DNA from: Rhodanobacter sp.
GTDB taxonomy: Bacteria; Pseudomonadota; Gammaproteobacteria; Xanthomonadales; Rhodanobacteraceae
Direction: 5' to 3'
NCBI GenBank assembly: GCA_024711345.1
Contig: JANJTA010000021.1
Coordinates: 62,001 to 126,000 of the forward strand
Length of the DNA stretch: 64,000 nucleotides
Positions 8,254 through 17,101 of this stretch are shown piece after piece. The notes below the pieces were generated by a model. The model saw only the letters and a program-made list of their open reading frames with translations, was not told the DNA's origin and did not search any database. Position 1 is the stretch's first letter, and each line of letters begins with the position of its first letter. Made by a program: the position numbers and the translations under genes.

Positions 8254-8745
8254 ATGTTCGAACTGAAAACCCACGCCTACGCCAGCAAGCGCGAGCACTA
8301 CGACGACCTGGTGCGGCAGGCGCGCGGAATCCTTGCCGGCGAACGCGACCTGATCGCGAACGCGGCCAACTTCGGCGCGCTGGTCTACCACAGCCTGCCG
8401 CAGGTGAACTGGGCCGGCTTCTACCTGTACGACGGCACCGAGCTGGTGGTCGGCCCGTTCCAGGGCAAGCCGGCGTGCATCCGCATCGCGCTGGGCCGCG
8501 GCGTCTGCGGCACCGCGGCGCAGACGCGCCAGACCCAACTGGTGCGCGACGTCAACGCGTTCGAAGGGCACATCGCCTGCGACGCCGCCTCGCAGTCGGA
8601 GATCGTGGTGCCGCTGGTGAAGGCCGACGGCAGCCTACTCGGCGTGTGGGACGTGGACAGCCCGATCACCGACCGCTTCGACGAGGACGACCGCGCCGGC
8701 ATGGAAGCGCTGTGCGCGGTGTTCATGGCCTCGGTCGACGGCTGA
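8254..8745 (+). CDS. msrC: Free methionine-R-sulfoxide reductase (GAF-type)
   Basis: A 163-residue GAF-fold enzyme that reduces free L-methionine-R-sulfoxide. Cys75, Cys85 and Cys109 (PACIRI, GVCGTA, IACDA) have the same spacing as the three active-site cysteines of the E. coli enzyme (84, 94, 118). NWAGFYLYDG and GVWDVDSP are other family motifs. The ATG at 8254 gives the usual N terminus MFELKTH; an in-frame GTG nine bases upstream is possible. It diverges from the TMEM175/PPOX operon and is followed by a REP-type inverted pair. Confidence 0.92.
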   Translation: MFELKTHAYASKREHYDDLVRQARGILAGERDLIANAANFGALVYHSLPQVNWAGFYLYDGTELVVGPFQGKPACIRIALGRGVCGTAAQTRQTQLVRDVNAFEGHIACDAASQSEIVVPLVKADGSLLGVWDVDSPITDRFDEDDRAGMEALCAVFMASVDG

Positions 8746-8765
8746 TCGACCTCGACACCCTTGTC

Positions 8766-8872
8766 GCAGGAACCCGCTCGCGGGCGATGCCCTGCTTTTG
8801 CGAATCCCGGCTCTCGACAGACGAACGTCCGGTCATCCCGGCCAAGAGCATCGCCCGCGAGCGGGCTCCTGC
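8766..8872. repeat. REP-like inverted pair
   Basis: Two 25-nt arms (8766-8790 and 8848-8872) are reverse complements with a single mismatch and are separated by 57 bases. The core is CCCGCTCGCGGGCGATG, itself partly palindromic (CCCGCTCGCGGG). This is the layout of a bacterial interspersed mosaic (paired REP) element. It fills the space between convergent msrC and engB and ends three bases before the engB stop. Confidence 0.75.
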
Positions 8873-8875
8873 GCG

Positions 8876-9532
8876 TTAGCCTTCGCGATCCTGGTGCACG
8901 CCTTCGCGCGGCTGCCGCAACAGCGCCGCCACCGCCTGCCGCGCCTCGTCCACGCCGGTGCCGGCGGTGGAAGAGAACACCTGCGCGGTGGCATGCAGGC
9001 CGTCGGGAAAGCTCTTGCGCATCACCGCCAGCGCCTGCGCGGCCTGGTTGCGCGAGAGCTTGTCGGCCTTGGTCAGCAGCAGGTGGCAGGGCAGGCCGCT
9101 GACGAAGCAGAAGTCCAGCATCATCCGGTCGAACTCCTTCAGCGGATGGCGGATGTCGGCGATCAGCACCACGCCGTGCAGGCTGCGCCGCTGGTGCAGG
9201 TAGCGGTCGATCTCCTGCCGCCAGTGCTCGCGCAGCTCCTGCGGCACCTTGGCGTAGCCGTAGCCGGGCAGGTCGACCAGGCGCACTTCCGGCGGCGGCT
9301 CGCCCCCGGCCGGCACCAGCGCCGGCAGCGCGAACGCCACCATCTGCTGAGTGCGCCCCGGCGTCTTCGAGGTGCGCGCCAAACCCTTGTGCCCGGTCAA
9401 GGCATTCAGCGCGCTGGACTTGCCGGCATTCGAGCGCCCGGCGAACGCCACCTCGGCACCGCGGTCGGCGGGAAGCTGGCTGACGCGATGGGCGGCGAGC
9501 ACGAACTGCGCGCCTTGCAGGGGATTGGACAT
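8876..9532 (-). CDS. engB: Ribosome biogenesis GTPase EngB (YihA/YsxC)
   Basis: A 218-residue TrmE-Era-EngA-EngB superfamily GTPase needed for assembly of the large ribosomal subunit. All G motifs are visible: G1 GRSNAGKSS (residues 32-40), G2 with TPGRTQQ, G3 DLPGYG and G4 TKADKLSRN. VPQELREHWRQEIDRYL is also characteristic. The start at ATG 9532 gives MSNPLQGAQFVLAA. It is transcribed away from the cytochrome c4 gene and its stop lies next to the REP-like pair. Confidence 0.96.
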   Translation of the reverse strand: MSNPLQGAQFVLAAHRVSQLPADRGAEVAFAGRSNAGKSSALNALTGHKGLARTSKTPGRTQQMVAFALPALVPAGGEPPPEVRLVDLPGYGYAKVPQELREHWRQEIDRYLHQRRSLHGVVLIADIRHPLKEFDRMMLDFCFVSGLPCHLLLTKADKLSRNQAAQALAVMRKSFPDGLHATAQVFSSTAGTGVDEARQAVAALLRQPREGVHQDREG

Positions 9533-9541
9533 GGGGATGGT

Positions 9542-9571
9542 TTGACCAAGCTATGGTGGCACAGGGATAAT
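9542..9571 (+). promoter_or_regulatory. Sigma-70 promoter of the cytochrome c4 gene
   Basis: -35 TTGACC (9542-9547), 18-bp spacer, -10 GATAAT (9566-9571); each hexamer matches the consensus at 5 of 6 positions. Transcription would start near 9578, leaving a leader of about 70 bases before the ATG at 9649. Confidence 0.7.
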
Positions 9572-9648
9572 TCTGCGGTTTCTGCCTGTCGCAGGCCGCG
9601 TGGCCATCATCCCTGGCAGTGTTCGCAAGTCTCTCGGGAGTCAAGTGT

Positions 9649-10407
9649 ATGAGTTTTCGGTCCGCTGGTTTTCGGCCCGCTGTCCTCGGGTCTGCCGTAG
9701 CCTTGGTGTTTGCGCTGACCAGCGGTGCACTGCTCGCCCAGGACGCCCAGCCGGCCGCCGCCGCCACCGCGGCCGCCGCGCCGGCTGCAGCGGCTGCGCC
9801 GGCACCCGCCGCCAGCGTCGCGGTCAAGCCCGGTGACGCCACCGCCGGCCAGGCCAAGGCCGCGGTGTGCGGCGCCTGCCACGGCATGGACGGCAACTCG
9901 GCCGACGCGCAGTACCCGAAGCTGGCCGGCCAGAGCGAGCAGTACATCGTGCGCCAGCTGACCAGCTTCAAGGCCGGCAAGCGGCAGAACCCGATCATGA
10001 TGGGCATGGCCGCGCCGCTGTCCGAGCAGGACATGCACGACCTCGGCGCCTACTTCGCCAGCAAGACCGCGCTGCCCGGCGTGGCCGACCAGGCGCTGGT
10101 GGAGCACGGCCAGACCCTGTTCCGCCAGGGCGACGCCACGCGCGGCATCCCGGCCTGCATGGCCTGCCACAGCATCGACGGCCGCGGCAACCCGGGCGCG
10201 ATGTATCCGCAACTGGCCAGCCAGCACGCGCAGTACCTCCAGGCCACGCTGAAGGCCTGGCACGACGGCACCACCTGGGGCGACGACGCCCACGCGCAGG
10301 TGATGCCGGCGATCGCCAAGCAGCTCAGCGCCGACGACATCGCCGCCCTGGCCAGCTACATCGAAGGCCTGCACAGCGCCGACAGCCAGCCGGCCAGCGC
10401 CCCCTGA
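9649..10407 (+). CDS. Diheme cytochrome c4-type protein
   Basis: A periplasmic 252-residue electron carrier with two class I heme c domains: CGACH at residues 74-78 and CMACH at 170-174, with distal Met candidates in MMGMAAPLS and VMPAIAKQL. The signal peptide covers about the first 30 residues (FALTSGALLAQ) and is followed by an Ala/Pro linker. ATG 9649 is preferred over an earlier in-frame start because it has a GGGAG site 9 bases upstream and gives a proper signal. Cytochromes c4 pass electrons to terminal oxidases. It precedes two DsbA-like genes on the same strand; thiol-disulfide enzymes and c-type cytochromes often cluster. Confidence 0.93.
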   Translation: MSFRSAGFRPAVLGSAVALVFALTSGALLAQDAQPAAAATAAAAPAAAAAPAPAASVAVKPGDATAGQAKAAVCGACHGMDGNSADAQYPKLAGQSEQYIVRQLTSFKAGKRQNPIMMGMAAPLSEQDMHDLGAYFASKTALPGVADQALVEHGQTLFRQGDATRGIPACMACHSIDGRGNPGAMYPQLASQHAQYLQATLKAWHDGTTWGDDAHAQVMPAIAKQLSADDIAALASYIEGLHSADSQPASAP

Positions 10408-10470
10408 TCGAAGCGCGCCGGGCACCATCCCGGCGCTGCCGTTTCACGTTCCGCCTTTTCGAGGTTCGCC

Positions 10471-11352
10471 ATGCTGAAGCGTCTGCCGTTCCTGTGTGCC
10501 GCCCTGCTCGCGCTCGCCGCGTGCAGCCATGACAGCAACAGCGGCAACCCCGCCCAGAGCGCGCCCGCCGCCGCCGGCAGCGCCGAGGCTGCCCCGGCCA
10601 ACCCGGCCACCAGCCCCGCGCCGGCCAGCGCCGGCAGCGCGGTGCCCGCCAGCGCCGGCACGGCCGCCGCCGCACCCGGCGAACCGGCACCTGCTGCGAG
10701 CATCCCGACCGCGGCCGCAGCGCCGTTCGTCGACAACGGCAAGTGGGTCGAGGGCAAGCACTACTTCCTGATCGATCCGGCGCAGCCGACCAGCCACCCC
10801 GGCAAGATCGAGGTGACCGAGGTGTTCTCCTACGGCTGCCCGGCCTGCAACGGCTTCCACGCCACCGCTGACCAGATCGCCAGGAGCCTGCCGCCGAACG
10901 CGGTGATGAACTACCTGGCCGCCTCGTTCCGCCCGGACGAGAACTGGCCGATGTACCAGCGCGCGTTCTACGCGGCGCAGGCGCTGGACCTGGTCGGCAA
11001 GACCCACGACGCGATGTTCGACGCGGTGTGGAAGAGCGGCGAGCTGTCCACCTACAACCTCAAGGCCAGCGGGCTGAAGCCGCGCTCGGCGTGGCCGACC
11101 ATCGAGGATGCGGCGAAGTTCTACGCCAAGTACGGCGTCGACCCGAAGGAGTTCGTCGGCGTCGCCAACTCGTTCACGGTCAACACCCGCATGAAGCGCG
11201 CCGACGACCTGATGAAGGCCTACGGCGTGGAAAGCACGCCGACCATGGTCGTCAACGGCAAGTACCGCTTCACGGCGAGCTCCGCCGGCGGCTACGCGCA
11301 GTCGATCGAGCTGACCCAGTGGCTGGTGGCGAAGGAAGCGGCCGGCAAGTAA
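10471..11352 (+). CDS. DsbA-like thiol:disulfide oxidoreductase lipoprotein (CPAC)
   Basis: A 293-residue thioredoxin-fold protein of the DsbA type. The lipoprotein signal ends in LAAC (around residue 18). About 65 residues of Ala/Pro/Ser-rich low-complexity tether follow, and then the DsbA domain with active site CPAC (Cys123, Cys126) and cis-proline loop ESTPTMVVNG. It therefore probably works on a flexible stalk at a membrane surface in the periplasm. It lies between the cytochrome c4 gene and a second, shorter DsbA paralogue. The CPAC dipeptide differs from the CPHC of canonical DsbA, so a specialised substrate or redox potential is possible. Confidence 0.9.
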   Translation: MLKRLPFLCAALLALAACSHDSNSGNPAQSAPAAAGSAEAAPANPATSPAPASAGSAVPASAGTAAAAPGEPAPAASIPTAAAAPFVDNGKWVEGKHYFLIDPAQPTSHPGKIEVTEVFSYGCPACNGFHATADQIARSLPPNAVMNYLAASFRPDENWPMYQRAFYAAQALDLVGKTHDAMFDAVWKSGELSTYNLKASGLKPRSAWPTIEDAAKFYAKYGVDPKEFVGVANSFTVNTRMKRADDLMKAYGVESTPTMVVNGKYRFTASSAGGYAQSIELTQWLVAKEAAGK

Positions 11353-11423
11353 GCCGGTCCGGCCTGTTCGGTTAATCTGGCCCGCACGGCGGCCCCACCG
11401 CCTACCCGCGAAGAGAGACCTGC

Positions 11424-12074
11424 ATGATCAAGCGATTTGCCCCCCTGCGCGTGCTCACCCTGCTCGCCGGCCTGCTGCTGGCCAGCGCCTGCACCGCGCA
11501 ATCCGGCGCGCCGGCGCCGTATACCGAAGGCAACGAGTACGTCACCCTGCCCGCCCCGCACCAGCGCTACAGCAGCGAGGGCAAGGTGGAGGTGGTCGAG
11601 GTGTTCTCCTACGGCTGCATCCACTGCGCGCAGTTCGCGCCGGCCGCCGAGAAGCTGCGCCAGCAACTGCCGGCCGGGGTCGTGTTCAAGCTGATGCCGG
11701 CGCCGTTCAGCGCCGAGTGGCTGCCGTATGCGCGGGCCTATTACGCGGCCAAGCAGCTGGGTGTGGTCGAGCGCACCCACCTGAAGCTGTTCGACGCCAA
11801 GTTCGCCCAGCATTACCCGATCAATTCACTGGACGAACTGGCCGACTTCTACGCCCGCGAGGGCGTGGACCGCGCCGAGTTCATGCGCCTGGCCACCTCG
11901 CCCGAGGCCACTGCGAAGATGAAGGAAGACCTGGCGCTGATCCGGAAGTGGCAGGTGGACGGCACCCCGACCATCGTGGTCAACGGCAAGTACCGCGTGG
12001 CCACCGTGCACTCGTTCGACGAGATGCTCGCGGTGACGCAGTGGCTGGTCAAACGCGAGCTGGCCGGCAAGTAG
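11424..12074 (+). CDS. DsbA-like thiol:disulfide oxidoreductase (CIHC)
   Basis: A 216-residue DsbA paralogue. The signal peptide LAGLLLASAC fits a lipoprotein, so Cys23 may be lipidated. The active site is CIHC (Cys65, Cys68) and the cis-proline loop is DGTPTIVVNGKYRV. It shares the YGC-x2-C context and the C-terminal TQWLVxxE-LAGK ending with the preceding gene, so the pair arose by duplication, but it lacks the long linker. It lies 71 bases downstream of its partner, most likely in the same transcript. Confidence 0.9.
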   Translation: MIKRFAPLRVLTLLAGLLLASACTAQSGAPAPYTEGNEYVTLPAPHQRYSSEGKVEVVEVFSYGCIHCAQFAPAAEKLRQQLPAGVVFKLMPAPFSAEWLPYARAYYAAKQLGVVERTHLKLFDAKFAQHYPINSLDELADFYAREGVDRAEFMRLATSPEATAKMKEDLALIRKWQVDGTPTIVVNGKYRVATVHSFDEMLAVTQWLVKRELAGK

Positions 12075-12183
12075 GCCCTGCCGGCGGCGCTGGCGCGCCG
12101 TTCATCTGCGCTGGATCATGCTGGGCGCACTGTCCGGCGTCTGCGCGTGCGCGCCTTCGTCCCTTCCCGTGTAGTGTGTCGCG

Positions 12184-12996
12184 ATGAGCCGTGCCGCCAC
12201 TTCCCCTGCCGTCCCCGCCGAGCGCCACCTGCGCCTGCTGAGCTGCAACATCCTGGCCGGCGCCAGCGTGCAGCGTTATCGCGAGTACGTCACCCGCAGC
12301 CTCAACGCGGTGCTGCCGGGGCGCAGCAAGATGGACAACCTCGACCGCCTGGCCGAGGTGCTGGCGCAGTTCGACGTGATCGGCCTGCAGGAGGCCGACG
12401 CCGGCAGCCTGCGCTCGGGCTTCCTCAACCAGACCCGTTACCTCGCCGAGACCGCCGGCCTGCCGTTCTGGAGCCACCAGCCGAACCGGGCGATGGCCCG
12501 GCTGGCGCACTCGGCGAACGGCCTGATCAGCCGGCTGGAGCCGCACGCGGTGCTGGACTACCCGCTGCCCAGCCGCATCCCCGGCCGCGGCGCGCTGCTG
12601 GCCCAGTTCGGTGAGGGTGCGGACGCGCTGGCGGTGATGATCGCACACCTGTCGCTGAGCGCACCGGCGCGCGCGCGCCAGCTCGGCTTCATCGCCGAGC
12701 TGCTGCAGGACTTCCCGCACGCCGTGCTGATGGGCGACCTCAACACCGAACCCGGCAGCACCGAGATGCGCCAGCTGTTCGCCAAGTCCACCCTGCAGCC
12801 GCCGGCGCAGCCGACCCCGACCTTCCCCAGCTGGAAGCCGCGGCGCGCGCTGGACCACATCCTCACCTCGCCGGCGATCCGGCTGGAGAAGACCTGGGCG
12901 CTGCCGCAGGCGTTCTCCGACCACCTGCCGCTGGCGGCGGAAATCAGCCTGCCGGCCACCGTCGGCGGCAAGGCCGCGCCGAGGCGCCGGCGATGA
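12184..12996 (+). CDS. Endonuclease/exonuclease/phosphatase family protein
   Basis: A 270-residue soluble metal-dependent phosphoesterase of the EEP superfamily. Motifs in order are SCNIL (metal/Asn box), GLQEAD (catalytic Glu), IAHLSLS, MGDLNTEP and ALDHIL with SDHLPL (catalytic His). The superfamily covers nucleases and lipid or inositol phosphatases; the substrate cannot be chosen from sequence. No signal peptide is seen. Its stop overlaps the start of the following small membrane-protein gene as ATGA (12993-12996). Confidence 0.88.
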   Translation: MSRAATSPAVPAERHLRLLSCNILAGASVQRYREYVTRSLNAVLPGRSKMDNLDRLAEVLAQFDVIGLQEADAGSLRSGFLNQTRYLAETAGLPFWSHQPNRAMARLAHSANGLISRLEPHAVLDYPLPSRIPGRGALLAQFGEGADALAVMIAHLSLSAPARARQLGFIAELLQDFPHAVLMGDLNTEPGSTEMRQLFAKSTLQPPAQPTPTFPSWKPRRALDHILTSPAIRLEKTWALPQAFSDHLPLAAEISLPATVGGKAAPRRRR

Positions 12997-13409
12997 GCGC
13001 GACGGCATGGCGGCGGGCATGGCCATGGCTGGCGTTGCTGCTGGTGGCGCTGCTGGCGGCGTGGCTGCGCTATGGCTTGGTCGAGCCCGCCGCCATGGCG
13101 CAGCAATGCGGCGACGGCCACGCCCCGTGGTGGTGCCGCTGGCGGCAATGGCTGGTGCTGGGCTTCCTCAACGACGTCTACGGCATCGCGGCGCTCGCCG
13201 CCACTGCACTGGCGTTGCTGTGGAAACGCACGGGATTGGCCTGGCTGGCCGCCGCGCTCGGCGTCGTCGCGCTGCAGCTTTACTGCTTCGAGAGCGGCGC
13301 GCTGGCCCTGCTGTTCGGCTGCCTACGCCTGCTGCGGCTACAGGCGGCGCGCGCGGCACCAGTCGAGCAGTACCGGCACGGCCAGCAGCAGGTTCAGTCC
13401 CAGCCATAG
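12993..13409 (+). CDS. Small integral membrane protein, function unknown
   Basis: A 138-residue hydrophobic protein with about three helices (WPWLALLLVALLAAWL, FLNDVYGIAALAATALALLW, LAWLAAALGVVALQLY) and two Cys in a periplasmic-looking loop, QCGDGHAPWWCRW. It starts in an ATGA overlap with the preceding phosphoesterase gene, a strong sign that it is translated. Its last 24 codons overlap the end of the convergent GH17 gene by 72 bases, which is unusual. No family is recognised. Confidence 0.65.
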   Translation: MSATAWRRAWPWLALLLVALLAAWLRYGLVEPAAMAQQCGDGHAPWWCRWRQWLVLGFLNDVYGIAALAATALALLWKRTGLAWLAAALGVVALQLYCFESGALALLFGCLRLLRLQAARAAPVEQYRHGQQQVQSQP

Positions 13410-14921
13410 CCACGCCACCGCGGTGAGTCCGGCTTCCTGCAGCAGCACCACCGCGGCCAGCAGCGGCAGCCAGGGCGCGAGGAAGCGCTCCTCCAGCAAC
13501 GGCATCGCCGCCGCGTGGCGGTCGCCCAGCCAGCCGAGCAGCGCATAGCCCAGGCACGGCAGCCAGAACAGGCCGAGCGGGAAATCGCGGTAGCGGCCGT
13601 CGACCGCCAGCAGCAGGCCGTAGTAGGCCAGCGCGAACAGCCAGCCGGCGCGCAGCCAGCGCGGCGGTGCGGGCGGTGTCGCTTCGCCGGCCAGCCGCGC
13701 GGCGATCCAGTGCGCCAGCCGCAGTGCGGTGAGCAGGGCCAGCGCGCCGGCGGCAAGCGACACCGCCCACTCCCAACCGTTGCGGCAGGCGTACAACATC
13801 TGCCGGCCTTGCCACGCCAGCGCGCAGCCGCCGGCCGCGCCGGCCAGCATCAGTGCCAGCCAACCGCGCCAACCGTGCCAGCGTCGCCGCCAACCGCCGA
13901 ACAGCGCGAACAGCGCGGCACCCGCCACGCCAGCCAGCCAGCCGGCCCACCAGTGCGGCTCCTCGGTCACCGGCCCACGCATGGCGAACTTCGGCCGCGC
14001 CTGCGCATCGAAGATGCCCCAGTAGCCGCCCGCGGTGCCTTCCTGCGCGCGCTTCCACGGCTGGTCGAACGCCTCGATCACGTTGTACGGCATGTGCACG
14101 GTGGCGGCGTAGCGCAGGAACTCGCGCAGGTAGCGCGCCTCGTTGACCACGCTGGCGCTGGCCGCCTGGCGCGGCCGCCCGGCGCTGGGCCAGCCGGTCT
14201 CGCCGATCATCACGCGGCGGCCGGGGAACGCCTGCTGCACCTTCGCGTAGACCGTCGCCACGTGCTGCACCGCGCGCTCGGGCGGCACCGGCTGGTCTTC
14301 CCAGTACGGCAGGATGTGGATGGTGAGGTAGTCCACCGCGTCGGCCAGCTCGGGATGGCGCAGCCAGAATTCCCACACGTCGGCATAGGTCACCGGCACG
14401 CGGACCGCCGCGCGCACCTGCTGCAGGTAGCCGGCCAGTTGCGCCGAAGTCAGCTCGCCGCGCAGCAGCACCTCGTTGCCCACGATCACCCCGCGCAGCA
14501 CCTGCGGGTACTTGTTCGCGGTGGCGATGCCCAGCGCGACTTGCTGCGCGTTCGCCTTCGCGTCGCCGCTCAGCCAGATGCCCAGCAACACCTTCATGCC
14601 GTAGCGCTCGGCGATCGCCGGCACCGCGCTCAGGCCCTGCCCCTGCGAATAGGTGCGCACGCAGTCGAAGCGCTGCGACAGCGCGCGCAGGTCGGCGTCG
14701 ATGCGTTCGGGGCTGATGAAGGCGTTCGGGTCCAGCGGCGTCTCGCCGGCCTGGCGGAACGGTGCGTAGGAGACGCAGGCGATCCGCGTCGACGGCGCGT
14801 CCGGCAACGCCACCGGCCGCCCGGCCGACCACCACCAGGACGCCCCGGCCAGTGCCGCCAGCAGCAGCGCCAGCCACGCCGGCCAGACGCGACGAAAGAC
14901 AGGCGAAGCTGCTGCTGACAT
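13338..14921 (-). CDS. Membrane-anchored GH17 glycosidase/transglycosylase
   Basis: A 527-residue protein. A short N-terminal anchor helix precedes a GH17 domain (residues 45-330) with both catalytic residues: acid/base Glu150 in VGNEVLLRGE and nucleophile Glu241 in IGETGWPS. The C-terminal 200 residues hold about seven membrane helices. This layout is found in bacterial proteins for periplasmic beta-glucan synthesis (NdvC-like, often labelled beta-(1,6)-glucan synthase), where the GH17 domain acts as a branching glucosyltransferase. ATG 14921, with a GGGAT site, is preferred to an upstream in-frame TTG at 14948. Confidence 0.85.
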   Translation of the reverse strand: MSAAASPVFRRVWPAWLALLLAALAGASWWWSAGRPVALPDAPSTRIACVSYAPFRQAGETPLDPNAFISPERIDADLRALSQRFDCVRTYSQGQGLSAVPAIAERYGMKVLLGIWLSGDAKANAQQVALGIATANKYPQVLRGVIVGNEVLLRGELTSAQLAGYLQQVRAAVRVPVTYADVWEFWLRHPELADAVDYLTIHILPYWEDQPVPPERAVQHVATVYAKVQQAFPGRRVMIGETGWPSAGRPRQAASASVVNEARYLREFLRYAATVHMPYNVIEAFDQPWKRAQEGTAGGYWGIFDAQARPKFAMRGPVTEEPHWWAGWLAGVAGAALFALFGGWRRRWHGWRGWLALMLAGAAGGCALAWQGRQMLYACRNGWEWAVSLAAGALALLTALRLAHWIAARLAGEATPPAPPRWLRAGWLFALAYYGLLLAVDGRYRDFPLGLFWLPCLGYALLGWLGDRHAAAMPLLEERFLAPWLPLLAAVVLLQEAGLTAVAWLWLGLNLLLAVPVLLDWCRARRL

Positions 14922-15046
14922 GCCGATCCCGTGGATGCTGAAAGCCAAACGCCGCAGCTTACCAGCGGCGCCGCGCCATCACCGCACCGCGACAAGCGGT
15001 TCAGCCGCATCGACTACACTGCCCGTGATCCAGCGCAGGAGTCTGC

Positions 15047-17080
15047 ATGTCCGCCTTCCTCTCGCCACGGCGCATCCTGCTCGCCGGGCTACTGCTCGCC
15101 GGCTGCCTGCTGGCGGGCCTGTCGGCACAAGCCGGCGAACCCGACGACGCCCAGCGCGCCGCCTTCCGGCAGGCCTACGCGGCCGCCCAGCAGGGTGGCG
15201 ACGGCTGGCGGCCGCTGGCCAGCGGCCTGCGCGACTACCCGCTCTACCCGTACCTGCCGGCCGCAGCGCTGCAGCACGACATCCAGCAGGCCGACCGCGC
15301 CAGCGTGGAGGCGTACCTCGCGCAATATCCGGACTGGATCCCCGCCGCCGACCTGCGCCGCGCGTTCCTGCTGGAACTGGCGCGCCGGCAGGACTGGAAC
15401 ACGTTCCTCGCGCTGTATCAGAGCGGCCTCGGCGACACGCTGACCTGCGACGCGCTGCAGGCGCGGCTGGCCGGCGGCGGCACGCTGGAGTTCGAACGCG
15501 ACCTGGCCGCGCTGTGGGCCAAACCGAACCTGCCCGATGCCTGCGACCCGGTGCTAGTTGCCGCGCACGACCAGGGCTTGCTGACCGAGGCGCGGCTGTG
15601 GACGCGGATCGACCGCGCCGCCGACGCCGGCCAGGCCGGCACCATCGCCAGCCTCGCCGGCTGGCTCGCCGAGCCTGGTCGCGCCAGCGCACTGCAGCTG
15701 GCGCAGGCATTGCGCGATCCGGCCGCGGCCCTGAACGCCGCGCGCAGCTGGCCCGACCAACCGCGCCAGCGCCAGGCCGCCACGCTGGCGCTGCTGCGCC
15801 AGGCCCGGCGCGACACCGACGCCGCCGACGCCGCCTGGCAGCAGCTGCAGTCCCGCTTCCGCTTCAGCGAAGGGCAACGCAACCAGATCCTGCAAACGCT
15901 GGCGCTGTACCACGCCACCGACTTCGACGACGGCGCGCTGGCCAGGCTGATCGCACTGCCACCCGCCGCGCAAACTGACGCCACCCGCGAATGGCGGGTG
16001 CGCGTGGCGCTGGCGCAGCAGGACTGGAGCGCGGTGCTGGCCGGTCTCGACGCCATGCCCGCCAGCCAGCAGCAGGCCGGCGAATGGCAGTATTTCCGCG
16101 CCCGCGCGCTGGCCGCGCTGGGCCGCGAGGACGAAGCGCGCCGGCTGCTCGACGCCCAGGCCGAGCAGCCGACCTTCTTCGGCTTCATGGCCGCCGACCG
16201 GCTCGACCTGCCGTACGCGATCTGCCCGCTGAACCTCGCCGACGGCGCCTCGCGCGAACAGGCGCTGCTGGCCAACCCCCGCCTGCTGCGCGCGTTCGAG
16301 CTGTACGCGGTGGGCCTGCCGAAGCTGGCCCGGCGTGAATGGGCGCGCGCCCTGCAGGGCGCCGACGCGGCCACCCAGCGGCTCGCCGCCGACCTCGCCA
16401 ACCGGCGCGGCTGGTACGACCGCGCCGTGTTCACCCTGAGCAGCGGCGAGGCGCTGCGGCTGTACGCGCTGCGCTTCCCGCTGGCCAGCCAGGACGGCCT
16501 GGTGCCGCAGGCCGAGCAGGCCGGCGTCGAGCCAGCCTGGGCATACGGTTTGCTGCGCGCGGAAAGCGCCTGGATGAGCGATGCGCAATCCGGTGCCGAC
16601 GCGCGCGGCCTGATGCAGCTGCTGCCAGCCACCGCCGCGCTGGTCGCGAAACGCAACGGTCTCGACTGGGGCGGCGGCGACACGCTGTATGACCCGGTCA
16701 CCAACATCGCGCTGGGCACGCGCTACCTGGCGCAGATGGCCGCGCGCTTCGACGGCTCGCCGTGGCTGGCCAGCGCCGCCTACAACGCCGGACCGAACAA
16801 GGTCGAGCAGTGGCTGGCCGCGCGTGGCACCCTGGCGCCGGACCTGTTCATCGCCACCATCCCGTACAAGGAGACCCGCGAGTACGTGGCACGGGTGATG
16901 GCGTTCAGCGTGATCTACGATTGGCGCCTGCACGGCGACACGGTGGTACCGATGGCCAGCCGCCTGGGCGCGATCGGCCAGCCGTACGCGCTGCCCACCG
17001 CCGCCGCGGCGCAGCGTACCGTCGCCTGCCCCGCCGCGGCGGCGCCGACCCCGGCCGGCGCCGCCAGCGTTTCGCCCTGA
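15047..17080 (+). CDS. slt: Soluble lytic murein transglycosylase (Slt70-like)
   Basis: A 677-residue periplasmic enzyme that cleaves peptidoglycan glycan strands with formation of 1,6-anhydro-MurNAc. The signal peptide ends near SAQAGEP. Residues 30-480 are an alpha-superhelical U-domain, and the C-terminal catalytic domain carries Glu506 in LLRAESAW. GLMQLLPATA, the AYNAGPNKVEQW motif and ETREYVARV follow in the usual order. Length and order match E. coli Slt. An Ala/Pro-rich tail of about 30 residues follows the catalytic domain. It is followed 21 bases later by the epimerase-like gene. Confidence 0.94.
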   Translation: MSAFLSPRRILLAGLLLAGCLLAGLSAQAGEPDDAQRAAFRQAYAAAQQGGDGWRPLASGLRDYPLYPYLPAAALQHDIQQADRASVEAYLAQYPDWIPAADLRRAFLLELARRQDWNTFLALYQSGLGDTLTCDALQARLAGGGTLEFERDLAALWAKPNLPDACDPVLVAAHDQGLLTEARLWTRIDRAADAGQAGTIASLAGWLAEPGRASALQLAQALRDPAAALNAARSWPDQPRQRQAATLALLRQARRDTDAADAAWQQLQSRFRFSEGQRNQILQTLALYHATDFDDGALARLIALPPAAQTDATREWRVRVALAQQDWSAVLAGLDAMPASQQQAGEWQYFRARALAALGREDEARRLLDAQAEQPTFFGFMAADRLDLPYAICPLNLADGASREQALLANPRLLRAFELYAVGLPKLARREWARALQGADAATQRLAADLANRRGWYDRAVFTLSSGEALRLYALRFPLASQDGLVPQAEQAGVEPAWAYGLLRAESAWMSDAQSGADARGLMQLLPATAALVAKRNGLDWGGGDTLYDPVTNIALGTRYLAQMAARFDGSPWLASAAYNAGPNKVEQWLAARGTLAPDLFIATIPYKETREYVARVMAFSVIYDWRLHGDTVVPMASRLGAIGQPYALPTAAAAQRTVACPAAAAPTPAGAASVSP

Positions 17081-17101
17081 AGATCCATCGAGGATCGTCC
17101 C

